Part shown: piece by piece, positions 1 through 7,594 of the stretch | Layout: the number at the start of each line of letters is the position of its first letter | How positions within the stretch are numbered: the first letter of the stretch is position 1 | Source: Billgrantia montanilacus | GTDB taxonomy: Bacteria; Pseudomonadota; Gammaproteobacteria; Pseudomonadales; Halomonadaceae | Length of the DNA stretch: 64,000 bases | Assembly (NCBI RefSeq): GCF_003336675.1 | Contig: NZ_QPII01000001.1 | Location: forward strand, 248,001-312,000 | Direction: 5' to 3' | The notes under the pieces: generated by a model | The model's database searches: none | What the model saw: the letters and a program-made list of their open reading frames with translations, nothing else | What the model was told of the DNA's origin: nothing | Translations under genes and position numbers: made by a program

Positions 1-1055
1 GCGAGATCACCACCTCGGCCTGGGTCGATCTCGAGGCGCTGGTGCGCGAGGTCATCACCGGTATCGGCTACACCTCCTCCGAGGTGGGCTTCGATGGCGA
101 GACCTGCGGCGTGCTCAACCTGATCGGCAAGCAGAGCGTGGACATCGCCCAGGGGGTCGACCGCGTCAAGCCTGAGGACCAGGGTGCCGGCGACCAGGGG
201 CTGATGTTCGGCTATGCCACCAACGAGACCGACTCCTTCATGCCGGCGCCGATCCACTATGCCCACCGGCTGGTGGAGCGCCAGGCCGAGCTGCGCAAGA
301 ACGGCCTGCTGCCCTGGCTGCGCCCGGACGCCAAGAGCCAGGTCACCTTCCGCTACGACGAGGCCGGCATGCCCTGCGGCGTGGAGGCAGTGGTGCTCTC
401 CACCCAGCACGACCCGGAGATCGACCAGGTCGAACTGCGCAAGATGGTCAAGCACGAGATCATCGAGCAGGTGATCCCCGAGGAGTGGCTCACCGAGGCG
501 ACCCAGTACCATATCAACCCCACCGGCAAGTTCGTCATCGGTGGGCCGGTCGGCGACTGCGGGCTGACCGGGCGCAAGATCATCGTCGATACCTACGGCG
601 GCATGGCACGCCATGGGGGCGGTGCCTTCTCCGGCAAGGACCCCTCCAAGGTCGACCGCAGCGCCGCCTACGCCGGCCGCTACGTGGCCAAGAACATCGT
701 CGCCGCCGGCCTGGCCGACAAGTGCGAGATCCAGGTTTCCTACGCCATCGGCGTGGCCCAGCCCACCTCGGTGTCGATCAATACCTTCGGCACCGGCAAG
801 GTGGACGAGGCGCGCATCATCGAGCTGGTGCGCGAGCACTTCGACCTGCGTCCCTTCGCCATCACCCGCATGCTCGACCTGCTGCACCCCATGTATCAGC
901 TCACCGCGGCCTATGGTCATTTCGGCCGCGAGCCCATCGAGACTTCCTACCGCTGGAAGGACGACAAGGGGCAGGAGCAGACCGAGACCTTCACGGCCTT
1001 TCCATGGGAGCGGATCGATCGTGCCCAGGCGCTGCGCGATGCCGCCAGGCTCTGA
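1..1055 (+). CDS. metK: S-adenosylmethionine synthetase, 5' end outside window
   Basis: Makes SAM from ATP and methionine in the cytoplasm. The frame is open from base 3 (EITTSAW, about residue 56 in E. coli MetK) to the TGA at 1053-1055, so roughly 55 N-terminal codons, including the HPDK motif, lie upstream and the GTG at 42 is internal. Family blocks seen are [17 protein letters not shown], the glycine-rich loop [16 protein letters not shown] and the C-terminal AYGHFGRE. Compared with E. coli, a short insertion (about residues 320-330 of the visible frame, [15 protein letters not shown]) precedes the last PWE block. It is followed after 23 bp by an ABM-domain gene and then luxS, so SAM production and disposal of its by-product are encoded side by side. 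Identification is secure. Confidence 0.97.
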   Translation, partial: EITTSAWVDLEALVREVITGIGYTSSEVGFDGETCGVLNLIGKQSVDIAQGVDRVKPEDQGAGDQGLMFGYATNETDSFMPAPIHYAHRLVERQAELRKNGLLPWLRPDAKSQVTFRYDEAGMPCGVEAVVLSTQHDPEIDQVELRKMVKHEIIEQVIPEEWLTEATQYHINPTGKFVIGGPVGDCGLTGRKIIVDTYGGMARHGGGAFSGKDPSKVDRSAAYAGRYVAKNIVAAGLADKCEIQVSYAIGVAQPTSVSINTFGTGKVDEARIIELVREHFDLRPFAITRMLDLLHPMYQLTAAYGHFGREPIETSYRWKDDKGQEQTETFTAFPWERIDRAQALRDAARL

Positions 1056-1078
1056 TCCAGACGACACGGAGAGACACG

Positions 1079-1426
1079 ATGTCCCAGAAGATCTACTGCA
1101 TCGCCAACTTCAAGCCCAAGCCTGGCAGGGAGGAAGCCCTGTTCAAGGCGCTCCAGGCCTTGGAGCCGAATACCCATCGTGAGGACGGCTGCCTGCATTA
1201 CACGGTAACCCGCCAGATTGATCATCCTAATGCCCAGGGGGCCAGCTACCCCATCGTTTTCCACGAAACCTGGGCCAGCCGAGAGGCTTTCGAGGCGCAC
1301 TGCAGCCGCCGTGAGATCAAGGCATTCTTCGCCACTCACGTCGAGTCCCCGGAAGGCGACGTGCACTACGCCAACGTCTGCGTCTATACCGACGAGCCCC
1401 ACGGCTACGACGCACCGGTTCTCTGA
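1079..1426 (+). CDS. ABM-domain (putative quinol monooxygenase, YgiN-like) protein
   Basis: A 115-residue protein with the layout of the antibiotic biosynthesis monooxygenase (ABM) fold: an opening strand KIYCIANFKPKPGREEAL, a helix, a strand region CLHYTVTRQ, then FHETWASREAFEAH, the hallmark W-x-S-x-E-A-F-x-x-H stretch of the family. Small ABM proteins act as dimers on quinols or other aromatic substrates without a cofactor, or are of unknown function; the substrate here cannot be read from sequence. The ATG at 1079 follows GGAGAGACACG, a usable ribosome site. It sits 23 bp after metK and about 60 bp before luxS on the same strand, so co-transcription is plausible, but no role in the methyl cycle is known to me. 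Confidence 0.75.
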   Translation: MSQKIYCIANFKPKPGREEALFKALQALEPNTHREDGCLHYTVTRQIDHPNAQGASYPIVFHETWASREAFEAHCSRREIKAFFATHVESPEGDVHYANVCVYTDEPHGYDAPVL

Positions 1427-1486
1427 ACCCATCATAAACCGGCACAGGTCGGATTGGTCTGTGCCTCATCACCCCAAAGGATTTCC

Positions 1487-1954
1487 ATGACCGAGCAGAA
1501 GGTGAACGTCGAAAGCTTCAACCTGGACCACACCAAGGTAAAGGCACCCTATGTGCGGCTGGCCGATATCAAGACCGGCGAGAACGGCGACTGCATCCAC
1601 AAGTACGACATGCGAATCTGCCAGCCCAACCTGGCGCACATGGAGATGCCCGCGCTGCATTCCCTGGAGCACCTGCTGGCCGAGCTGTCTCGCAATCACT
1701 CCGACAAGGTAGTCGATATCAGCCCGATGGGCTGCCAGACCGGCTTCTACGTGGCAATGATCAACCACGACGATTACGAAGGCGTGCTCGCGTTGCTGGA
1801 AGGCACCCTGAAGGACGTCCTCGAGGCCACCGAAGTCCCCGCCTGCAACGAGAAGCAGTGCGGCTGGGCGGCCAGCCACAGCCTGGAGGGCGCCAAGGAG
1901 ATCGCACGCGGCTTCTTGGCCAAGCGCGGCGAGTGGGCTCAGGTCTTCGCGTGA
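1487..1954 (+). CDS. luxS: S-ribosylhomocysteine lyase
   Basis: Splits S-ribosylhomocysteine into homocysteine and DPD, the precursor of autoinducer-2, as part of the activated methyl cycle. The 155-residue product shows the zinc site H-S-L-E-H (two His plus the catalytic Glu), the catalytic-cysteine motif [10 protein letters not shown] and the third zinc ligand in [13 protein letters not shown]. The length is close to the shorter Bacillus-type LuxS (157) rather than E. coli LuxS (171). The start at 1487 is chosen because AAAGGA at 1476-1481 lies 5 nt upstream and the protein then begins [16 protein letters not shown], as in the family; an in-frame ATG at 1454 has no such support. It follows metK and the ABM gene in the same direction. 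Confidence 0.95.
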   Translation: MTEQKVNVESFNLDHTKVKAPYVRLADIKTGENGDCIHKYDMRICQPNLAHMEMPALHSLEHLLAELSRNHSDKVVDISPMGCQTGFYVAMINHDDYEGVLALLEGTLKDVLEATEVPACNEKQCGWAASHSLEGAKEIARGFLAKRGEWAQVFA

Positions 1955-2074
1955 CGCCTGGCGCCGGCGCTACAAAGTCTTGCACAAAGCGGCTATGTTG
2001 GATCTTTCGGCCAGTGGATCGGTGGCGGTTCTTATCGCCTTCTTCCTTGATCCATAAGATATAGAGGACCAGGG

Positions 2075-2416
2075 ATGAATCATCCGGATATCGACATCGA
2101 AAGGATCACCCGGCAGCTGGAAGATGCCAAGGAGGCGCTGATCGACCAGAGCTACCAGAGCAAGGAGAGCCGCGCCACGGTAATGCTCGATCAACAATCC
2201 GTGGGCCGCTTATCGCGCATGGATGCCCTGCAGGGTCAGGCCATGGCCATGGCCGAGGAGGATCGTCGACAGCTGGCGATCCGGTGGATCAATACCGCCC
2301 TGGCCCGAATCGTTCGAGAGGAGTACGGCGAGTGCATCGAGTGTGGCGAGTGGATCGCCGCCAAACGACTCGAGTGGGACCCGGCCGTGCTCAAATGCAT
2401 CGACTGTGCCGAGTGA
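2075..2416 (+). CDS. TraR/DksA-family C4 zinc-finger protein, copy 1
   Basis: A 113-residue protein ending in the DksA/TraR zinc finger CIECGEWI...CIDCAE (Cys pairs 17 residues apart) after a helical N-terminal half. DksA/TraR proteins insert into the RNA polymerase secondary channel and alter initiation at selected promoters, often with ppGpp. The coiled coil is shorter than in E. coli DksA (151 aa), and I see no clear acidic D-x-x-D tip, so it is a small DksA-like paralogue rather than DksA itself. The start follows AGAGGACCAGGG. A close paralogue of identical length lies at 9831-10172. The next gene starts 6 bp after the stop, so the two probably share a transcript. Confidence 0.85.
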   Translation: MNHPDIDIERITRQLEDAKEALIDQSYQSKESRATVMLDQQSVGRLSRMDALQGQAMAMAEEDRRQLAIRWINTALARIVREEYGECIECGEWIAAKRLEWDPAVLKCIDCAE

Positions 2417-2422
2417 GGATAG

Positions 2423-2914
2423 ATGCTGAAACTGATACAAGACGACGTGACCCTGAAAGTGATGCTCCAGCAGGATCTCGATGAAGACGTCCTCGATGCC
2501 ATGGTGGTTCCGGCTACCGACGCGCAGCGTCGCGACTTGGGAAGCGCGGCCGTGGGGCAGGCCTGGATGGCCTGGTCACTGCTCGGTACCACCCCCAAGG
2601 TTATCAAATTCATGCCGCCCGAGGAGGGGGGCCAGGACGAGTGGCGAAAGCTGCTGCTGAGCTATCGCAATGCGCTGCGAGTGGCCAACCGCCATGAGGT
2701 GGCATCGCTTGCCCTTCCGTTGCCACAGCAGGCCGGCCTGCCACCGCTGCAGGATCGCCTGGCGGCAGAGCTGGCCATGGCCCTCCTGGAAACGTGTCGA
2801 GAGCGTCACCACCTCAGGCACCTCCAACTGATCGCCAGCGGCAATCAGGAGGCCGTGCTATATGCCAACCTGCTGGTGGAGATACAGGGCGGCAGCGCCC
2901 CTTCGCTTGAATAA
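2423..2914 (+). CDS. Degenerate macro-domain-like protein
   Basis: A 163-residue protein of unknown function. Its order of elements resembles a macro (ADP-ribose binding) domain: a leading strand, L-D-A-M-V-V-P-A-T-D where canonical proteins have V-D-A-I-V-N-A-A-N, a helix, the strand PKVIKFMPP like the VIHTVGP strand, a helix with LLLSYRNALRVANRHEVASLALPLP matching the S-I-A-F-P strand, then helix MALLETCRE and strand LRHLQLIA. The Asn-Ala-Ala-Asn and Gly-rich loops that hold ADP-ribose are not kept, so catalysis on ADP-ribose looks unlikely. It is 6 bp downstream of the DksA-like gene. The fold assignment is my reading by pattern and should be treated as inference. Confidence 0.5.
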   Translation: MLKLIQDDVTLKVMLQQDLDEDVLDAMVVPATDAQRRDLGSAAVGQAWMAWSLLGTTPKVIKFMPPEEGGQDEWRKLLLSYRNALRVANRHEVASLALPLPQQAGLPPLQDRLAAELAMALLETCRERHHLRHLQLIASGNQEAVLYANLLVEIQGGSAPSLE

Positions 2915-2934
2915 GCGTCCAAGTTTGTTATTCT
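2907..2934 (+). promoter_or_regulatory. Possible sigma-70 promoter upstream of the 13-codon ORF
   Basis: TTGAAT at 2907-2912 and TATTCT at 2929-2934 are spaced by 16 bp, followed about 70 bp later by the short ORF at 3005. Both boxes deviate from consensus by two positions, so this is only a candidate start for the transcript running towards prfC. Confidence 0.3.
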
Positions 2935-2981
2935 AGAAACCTATTGACTCGTTTATCCAGATACCTTTCTTGAGGTCGCTG

Positions 2982-3017
2982 GTAACTGTAGGAGGAGCAA
3001 TCCGATGACTCAGTTAC
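2982..3017 (+). promoter_or_regulatory. Stem-loop enclosing Shine-Dalgarno and start codon
   Basis: GTAACTG at 2982-2988 is a perfect complement of CAGTTAC at 3011-3017. The 22-nt loop contains AGGAGG (2990-2995) and the ATG at 3005, so the ribosome site of the short ORF would be displayed in, or constrained by, the loop of a 7-bp hairpin. Seen directly in the sequence; any regulatory effect is inference. Confidence 0.45.
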
Positions 3018-3046
3018 TCACCGACACCCTCCCCAGTCCGCCCTAG
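3005..3046 (+). CDS. 13-codon leader-like ORF ending Pro-Pro-stop
   Basis: A very short ORF encoding MTQLLTDTLPSPP, then TAG at 3044-3046. It has the best ribosome site of its neighbourhood (AGGAGG, 9 nt before ATG), placed in the loop of a 7-bp hairpin. The last residues Ser-Pro-Pro before stop are a context in which termination is known to be slow. It lies about 100 bp before two small genes and then prfC (release factor 3), all on the same strand, so a leader peptide role is attractive; it could also be a chance ORF behind a remnant ribosome site. There is no homologue I recognise. Confidence 0.4.
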   Translation: MTQLLTDTLPSPP

Positions 3047-3147
3047 CGCTACTGTTATCCCTACCTGCTTGGCATTTCGCAGCTCTGCCTGTCGTCGTCC
3101 GATGCGGCTGGCTGCCTGTCTATAGGACAAGCTGAAAGGATATTTTT

Positions 3148-3384
3148 ATGAGTGCTCAAGGGGCCTTCCTGCCCGATGCAGAGCAGCTCTCCCCGGAGGA
3201 TGGCTGGGTCAGTGTGCATGATCATCTTCCCATCGATAGCCGTGCCACCCTGCTGGTGGTGTATCAGGACATGCATGGCTCAGGCGTCACCTCGGCCATC
3301 ATGGAGCGGGGGCGATTCCTTAGTACCGCCAACCGCGCTCTGGTGCGCGGCGTGCGTTCCTGGCGTTTTCAGAGGGAGAAATGA
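3148..3384 (+). CDS. Small DUF551-like protein
   Basis: A 78-residue protein with GAAAGGA 7 nt before its ATG. The pattern DGWVSVHDHLP...LLVVYQD...ERGRF...VRSWRF resembles the DUF551 family (G-W-I-S-V-x-x-R-L-P, a central strand, and a closing T-H-W-M-P motif), short proteins often found in phages and accessory regions; function unknown. The match is by eye and the C-terminal motif is only partly kept. Its stop overlaps the start of the next gene by 4 nt (ATGA), so the two are translationally coupled and precede prfC. Confidence 0.5.
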   Translation: MSAQGAFLPDAEQLSPEDGWVSVHDHLPIDSRATLLVVYQDMHGSGVTSAIMERGRFLSTANRALVRGVRSWRFQREK

Positions 3385-3695
3385 TGAGTAGCGAGACACT
3401 CCCCTTATCGCCGCGCGTCCAGCAGTTGCTGGAGCAGGGCTACGTCAGTATCGATCAGCAGCGTCCCGAGCAGGACAACTGTGTGGATTACGACCTGCTG
3501 TTCATGGGCCAGCGCATTTCCGGCCACCGCACGCTGTCCGATCTGGCGCTGGAGGCCGACCAGGCGCTCAATCCCATCGATGCGGCGTTGCTGCTGGGCG
3601 CAGGACCGGGAATCTGCTCGGCGTTCTGGCGCCACTATGATCCGGTGCTCGGCGCACAGGAGTCGACTGCGACCCGGGAGCCCGCCTGGGATTAG
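3381..3695 (+). CDS. Conserved-looking hypothetical protein
   Basis: A 104-residue acidic protein of unknown function; I do not recognise the family. It starts at 3381 or at the adjacent ATG 3384, overlapping the stop of the upstream gene, and ends 59 bp before prfC. Visible features are a leucine-rich N-terminal helix (SPRVQQLLEQGYVSIDQQ), a central DYDLLFMGQRISGHRTLSDLALEADQ segment broken by a Gly, and a small hydrophobic Gly-Ala run (ALLLGAGPGICSAF). There is no signal peptide or clear membrane span. The normal codon use for this genome and tight coupling to its neighbour support a real gene. Confidence 0.6.
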   Translation: MMSSETLPLSPRVQQLLEQGYVSIDQQRPEQDNCVDYDLLFMGQRISGHRTLSDLALEADQALNPIDAALLLGAGPGICSAFWRHYDPVLGAQESTATREPAWD

Positions 3696-3754
3696 CCAGT
3701 CATTGTCACTCCAGTGGTCTCAGGTTCCCCATTCCCGATCCCATCAGGTCAAAG

Positions 3755-5371
3755 ATGTCATCAACTGCTACCGTCAATACCGCCACCTCTCTGCCGCAGG
3801 AGGTGGCAAGACGCCGAACCTTCGCGATCATCTCGCACCCGGATGCCGGCAAGACGACCCTCACCGAAAAGCTGCTGATGTACGGCGGGGCCATTCGTTC
3901 GGCGGGTACCGTCAAGGGCAAGAAAAGCAACCAGTTCGCGACCTCGGACTGGATGGAGGTCGAGAAGCAGCGGGGTATCTCGGTGGCCAGTTCGGTAATG
4001 CAGTTCGAGCATGAGGGCTGCGTCATCAACCTGCTCGATACGCCCGGCCACCAGGACTTCTCGGAAGATACCTACCGGGTGCTCACCGCGGTGGATGCCG
4101 CCTTGATGGTGATCGATGCCGCCAAGGGCGTCGAGGCCCAGACCATCAAGCTGCTCGAGGTGTGCCGGCTGCGCAAGACGCCGGTGATCACCTTTATCAA
4201 CAAGATGGATCGCGAGGTTCGAGACCCCCTTGAGCTGATCGACGAGATCGAAGATATCCTGAAACTGGATTGCGCACCGGTCACCTGGCCGGTCGGCATG
4301 GGTAAGCAGTTTGCCGGGGTCTATGACCTGCATCGCCATCAGATGCTCAAGTTCACGCCCGGTGACAACACCGCCGACAGCGAGGTCGAGGTACTGGACG
4401 GAGAGGATCACCCCTACCTGGTCGAGCACTTTCCCATCGCCCACGCCACCTTCAAGGAAGAGGTGGAGATCGTGCGTGAGGCGGCATCGCCTTTCGACCA
4501 TCAGGCGTTCCTGGCCGGCGATCTCTCTCCGGTGTTCTTCGGTTCGGCCATCAACAACTTCGGGGTGCGCGACATTCTTCAGGCGCTGGTGTCCTGGGCG
4601 CCATCTCCGAGGCCCCGGGAAGCCAGGCAGCGAGAGGTGCTGCCTGATGAAGCCGACTTCACCGGTATCGTCTTCAAGATCCAGGCCAACATGAACCCGC
4701 TGCACCGGGATCGTATCGCCTTCCTGCGCATCTGTTCGGGAGAGTACCGCCAGGGTCTGCGTGCCACGCATCTGCGCTCGGGCAAGTCGATCAAGCTGGA
4801 TCATGCCATCACTTTCATGGCCCAGGAGCGCAGCCACCTGAGCGAGGCCTATGCGGGTGACATCATCGGTATTCCCAACCATGGCCGCCTGCGCATTGGT
4901 GATGTCATCACCCAGGGCGAGACGCTGAAGCTGGAAGGTATCCCGCACTTCTCACCGGAGATCTTCAGGGTGGCCAGGCTCAATGACCCGCTGCGCGCCA
5001 AGCAGCTCAATAAGGCACTACAGGAACTTGGTGAAGAGGGCACCATCCAGGTCTTCGAACCCCTCGAGAAGACCGGCATGGTACTGGGTGCCGTGGGGCA
5101 GCTTCAGTTCGAGACCGTGGCCCACCGTCTGCTGACCGAGTACAAGATCGACGCCAGCTTCGACAGCGTCCCCGTGCACAAGGCGCTGTGGGTGAGCAGC
5201 GCCGATGCCGCGGCGATGAAGCGCTTCCTGCAGTCCAATGCCAGTCGTCTGGCCCGGGATGCCGCTGGGGCACTGGCGTTCATGGCCCCCAACCGCTCGG
5301 TGCTTCAGCTGACCATCGAGAAGTGGCCCGAGATCGAGTTCCACAGTACCCGTGAGGTCGGGGCGACCTGA
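3755..5371 (+). CDS. prfC: Peptide chain release factor 3
   Basis: A 538-residue translational GTPase that recycles RF1/RF2 from the ribosome after peptide release. G1 HPDAGKTT (about residues 28-35), the G2 region QRGISV, G3 DTPGHQDF (about 95-102) and G4 NKMD (about 149-152) are all present; the linking SDWMEVEKQRGISV block and the C-terminal EF-G-like domains III and IV-like core are characteristic of RF3 rather than EF-G. Length is close to E. coli RF3 (529). The start ATG 3755 follows AGGTCAAAG. The gene is preceded by two small genes and a Pro-Pro-stop leader-like ORF in the same direction, and followed 24 bp later by a HelD-like helicase gene. Confidence 0.96.
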   Translation: MSSTATVNTATSLPQEVARRRTFAIISHPDAGKTTLTEKLLMYGGAIRSAGTVKGKKSNQFATSDWMEVEKQRGISVASSVMQFEHEGCVINLLDTPGHQDFSEDTYRVLTAVDAALMVIDAAKGVEAQTIKLLEVCRLRKTPVITFINKMDREVRDPLELIDEIEDILKLDCAPVTWPVGMGKQFAGVYDLHRHQMLKFTPGDNTADSEVEVLDGEDHPYLVEHFPIAHATFKEEVEIVREAASPFDHQAFLAGDLSPVFFGSAINNFGVRDILQALVSWAPSPRPREARQREVLPDEADFTGIVFKIQANMNPLHRDRIAFLRICSGEYRQGLRATHLRSGKSIKLDHAITFMAQERSHLSEAYAGDIIGIPNHGRLRIGDVITQGETLKLEGIPHFSPEIFRVARLNDPLRAKQLNKALQELGEEGTIQVFEPLEKTGMVLGAVGQLQFETVAHRLLTEYKIDASFDSVPVHKALWVSSADAAAMKRFLQSNASRLARDAAGALAFMAPNRSVLQLTIEKWPEIEFHSTREVGAT

Positions 5372-5395
5372 CGCCAACATCACCTCCCTTTCAAC

Positions 5396-7483
5396 ATGAG
5401 CCGAGCCAAACCAGACGCGATGAATCAGCAAGCAGAGAGTCCCGAGCGACTGGCCGAGCGCCATCATCTCGACCATACCCTCGAGCGCATCGAGGCCAAC
5501 CTGAACGAGCTGGACAACCGGCTTGAGGCCTATGCTGAGGACATTCAGGCCCAAAAGGAGTACCTCTGGTCGAATCGCGACGAGATGGACCATATCGAGA
5601 AGATCTCGGCACGGGAGGCCATCGAGCAGTCCGTCATGTCCGGCGACAATGCTCTGGTTCGGCGTCAGAAGCTCGAAAAGCTGCGCCACTCCCCCTACTT
5701 CGGGCGCTTCGACTTCGCCCGTGGCGTCGAAGAAGAGCCGGTCTATATCGGCGTTCACCACTTCCATGACGACCTCGCCAGGGTCAGCCGGGTGTATGAC
5801 TGGCGGGCGCCCATCGCCTCGCTGTTCTACGACGTCGAAAGCGGTCCCGCCACCTACGAAAGCCCCGCGGGCACGGTGGCCGGCCAGGTCACTCTGAAGC
5901 GCCAGTTCCGTATCAAGGGTGGTGAGATCGAGCTGATGATCGACAGCGCGGTGCACGTGGTCGACGACGTGCTTCAGGAGGAGCTGAGTCGCACCTCCGA
6001 CGAGGGCATGAAGAATATCGTCGCCACCATCCAGCGCGACCAGAACGCCATCATCCGCAATGACGAGGCCCAGGTGCTGGTGATCCAGGGGGTGGCGGGT
6101 TCCGGCAAGACCTCCATCGCCCTGCACCGCATCGCCTATCTGCTCTACCGCTTCAAGGATACCCTGCGCTCCGAGGACATCCTGATCATCTCGCCCAACC
6201 GGGTGTTCTCCGATTACATCGCCAACGTGCTGCCAGAGCTCGGTGAGGAGACGGTCAACCAGGTCGGCATGGAGGAGCTGGCCGACGAACTGCTCGACGG
6301 CCAGTATCGCTTCGAGAGCTTCTTCGAACAGACCACGGCGCTGCTGGAGAAGGACGACGAGGCGATGAAGGCGCGCCTACGCTACAAGGCTTCACCAGAA
6401 TTCCTGACCGAGCTGGACCGCTATGCCGCCCACGTGGAGGCCAACCGCTTCGCCGCCGAGGACCTGTGGATCGCCCGGCGGCTGGTGCCGGCCTGGTTGC
6501 TGGAGGAGGTGTTCCGCAAGCACCGCAACCTGCCCACCAACGAGCGTCTCCGGCAGGTGAGCTGGGAGATCGAGCGCAAGATCGGCAACCAGTACAACTA
6601 CGACCTGGAGCCCGAGGAGCGCAAGCAGCTCAAGGCGGCGATCAAGACGATGCTAAGGCAAACGACGCTGCGTGAGACCTACAGGGGCTTCTACGACTGG
6701 CTAGGACGGCCCGAGCTGTTCAAGACCGCTTCGAGAGGGCGACTCGAATACGCCGACGTCTTCCCGCTCATCTATCTCAAGATGCGCCTCGAAGGCGTGC
6801 ATTCCCGCTGGCGAGACGTCAAGCACCTGCTGATCGACGAGATGCAGGACTACAACCCGGTGCAGTATGCGGTGATCGGCAGGCTATTCGCTTGCAAGAA
6901 GACCGTGCTCGGGGATGCCTACCAGTCGGTGAATCCCTACAGCGCCTCCAAGGCCGACGAGATACGCGGCGTGCTGCGCCAGGCGGCCTGTGTGACGCTC
7001 AACAAGAGCTACCGCTCGAGTATCGAGATCGTGCGCTTCGCCCAGCGGATCTCGCCCAATCCTGACCTCGAGGCGATCGAGCGGCACGGCGAGGAGCCGC
7101 GGGTGATCCGCTGCCGCAGCCGGCACGACGAACTCGACACCATTGCGGCCATGGCCAGGGATTTCAGCGAGTCGGAGCACAATACCCTGGGCATCGTGTG
7201 CAAGACCCCTAAGCAGGCGCGCAAGGTGTTCGATGCCCTCGATGGCAGTTTCGATCGGCTGCAGCTGCTGGGCGAGCAGAGCGCCGCCTTCGGGCGGGGC
7301 ATCATTGTGTGCACGGCCCATATGGCCAAGGGACTGGAGTTCGACCGGGTCCTCGTGCCGGAAGCGACGGCGAAGAACTATGCCACCGACATGGAGCGCA
7401 ACCTGCTCTACGTGGCCTGCACGCGGGCCATGCATCGGCTGGTATTGACGCATAGGGGAGAAATTTCGTCCTTCCTGCAATAG
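5396..7483 (+). CDS. HelD-like UvrD/SF1 helicase (RNA polymerase-recycling type)
   Basis: A 695-residue superfamily 1 NTPase. An N-terminal, strongly charged antiparallel coiled coil (about residues 15-95) precedes DWRAPIASLFYD, Walker A GVAGSGKTS (about 232-240), motif II region LLIDEMQDYNP, motif III GDAYQSVNP and the C-terminal helicase motif VACTRAMHRLVLT. This is the layout of Bacillus-type HelD, which pulls RNA polymerase off nucleic acid, and differs from E. coli helicase IV, also named HelD. The start at 5396 has no clear ribosome site; ATG 5420 is an alternative. It follows prfC by 24 bp. HelD of this type is best known from Gram-positives, so acquisition by transfer is possible. Confidence 0.82.
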   Translation: MSRAKPDAMNQQAESPERLAERHHLDHTLERIEANLNELDNRLEAYAEDIQAQKEYLWSNRDEMDHIEKISAREAIEQSVMSGDNALVRRQKLEKLRHSPYFGRFDFARGVEEEPVYIGVHHFHDDLARVSRVYDWRAPIASLFYDVESGPATYESPAGTVAGQVTLKRQFRIKGGEIELMIDSAVHVVDDVLQEELSRTSDEGMKNIVATIQRDQNAIIRNDEAQVLVIQGVAGSGKTSIALHRIAYLLYRFKDTLRSEDILIISPNRVFSDYIANVLPELGEETVNQVGMEELADELLDGQYRFESFFEQTTALLEKDDEAMKARLRYKASPEFLTELDRYAAHVEANRFAAEDLWIARRLVPAWLLEEVFRKHRNLPTNERLRQVSWEIERKIGNQYNYDLEPEERKQLKAAIKTMLRQTTLRETYRGFYDWLGRPELFKTASRGRLEYADVFPLIYLKMRLEGVHSRWRDVKHLLIDEMQDYNPVQYAVIGRLFACKKTVLGDAYQSVNPYSASKADEIRGVLRQAACVTLNKSYRSSIEIVRFAQRISPNPDLEAIERHGEEPRVIRCRSRHDELDTIAAMARDFSESEHNTLGIVCKTPKQARKVFDALDGSFDRLQLLGEQSAAFGRGIIVCTAHMAKGLEFDRVLVPEATAKNYATDMERNLLYVACTRAMHRLVLTHRGEISSFLQ

Positions 7484-7508
7484 TTTCTTCTGAAAAAACC
7501 ACGCTGCG

Positions 7509-7528
7509 TTGACCTGGCGTCTGGTCAA
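7509..7528. promoter_or_regulatory. Inverted repeat upstream of usp gene
   Basis: TTGACC (7509-7514) and GGTCAA (7523-7528) form 6-bp inverted arms separated by 8 bp, 67 bp before the universal stress gene. It could be an operator or half of a promoter (TTGACC as -35), but no good -10 is seen. Confidence 0.25.
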
Positions 7529-7594
7529 AGGCCTGGCCGATGAGGTAGAAACGAAAGGACCTATAACGACATACGCCAGCCAGGAAACGACACG

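Noticed and set aside
3761..4948. 395-codon open frame antisense to prfC
   Set aside because: No motifs; prfC GTPase motifs occupy the opposite strand.
5396..7483. E. coli helicase IV (helD) assignment
   Set aside because: N-terminal coiled coil and motif spacing fit Bacillus-type HelD instead.
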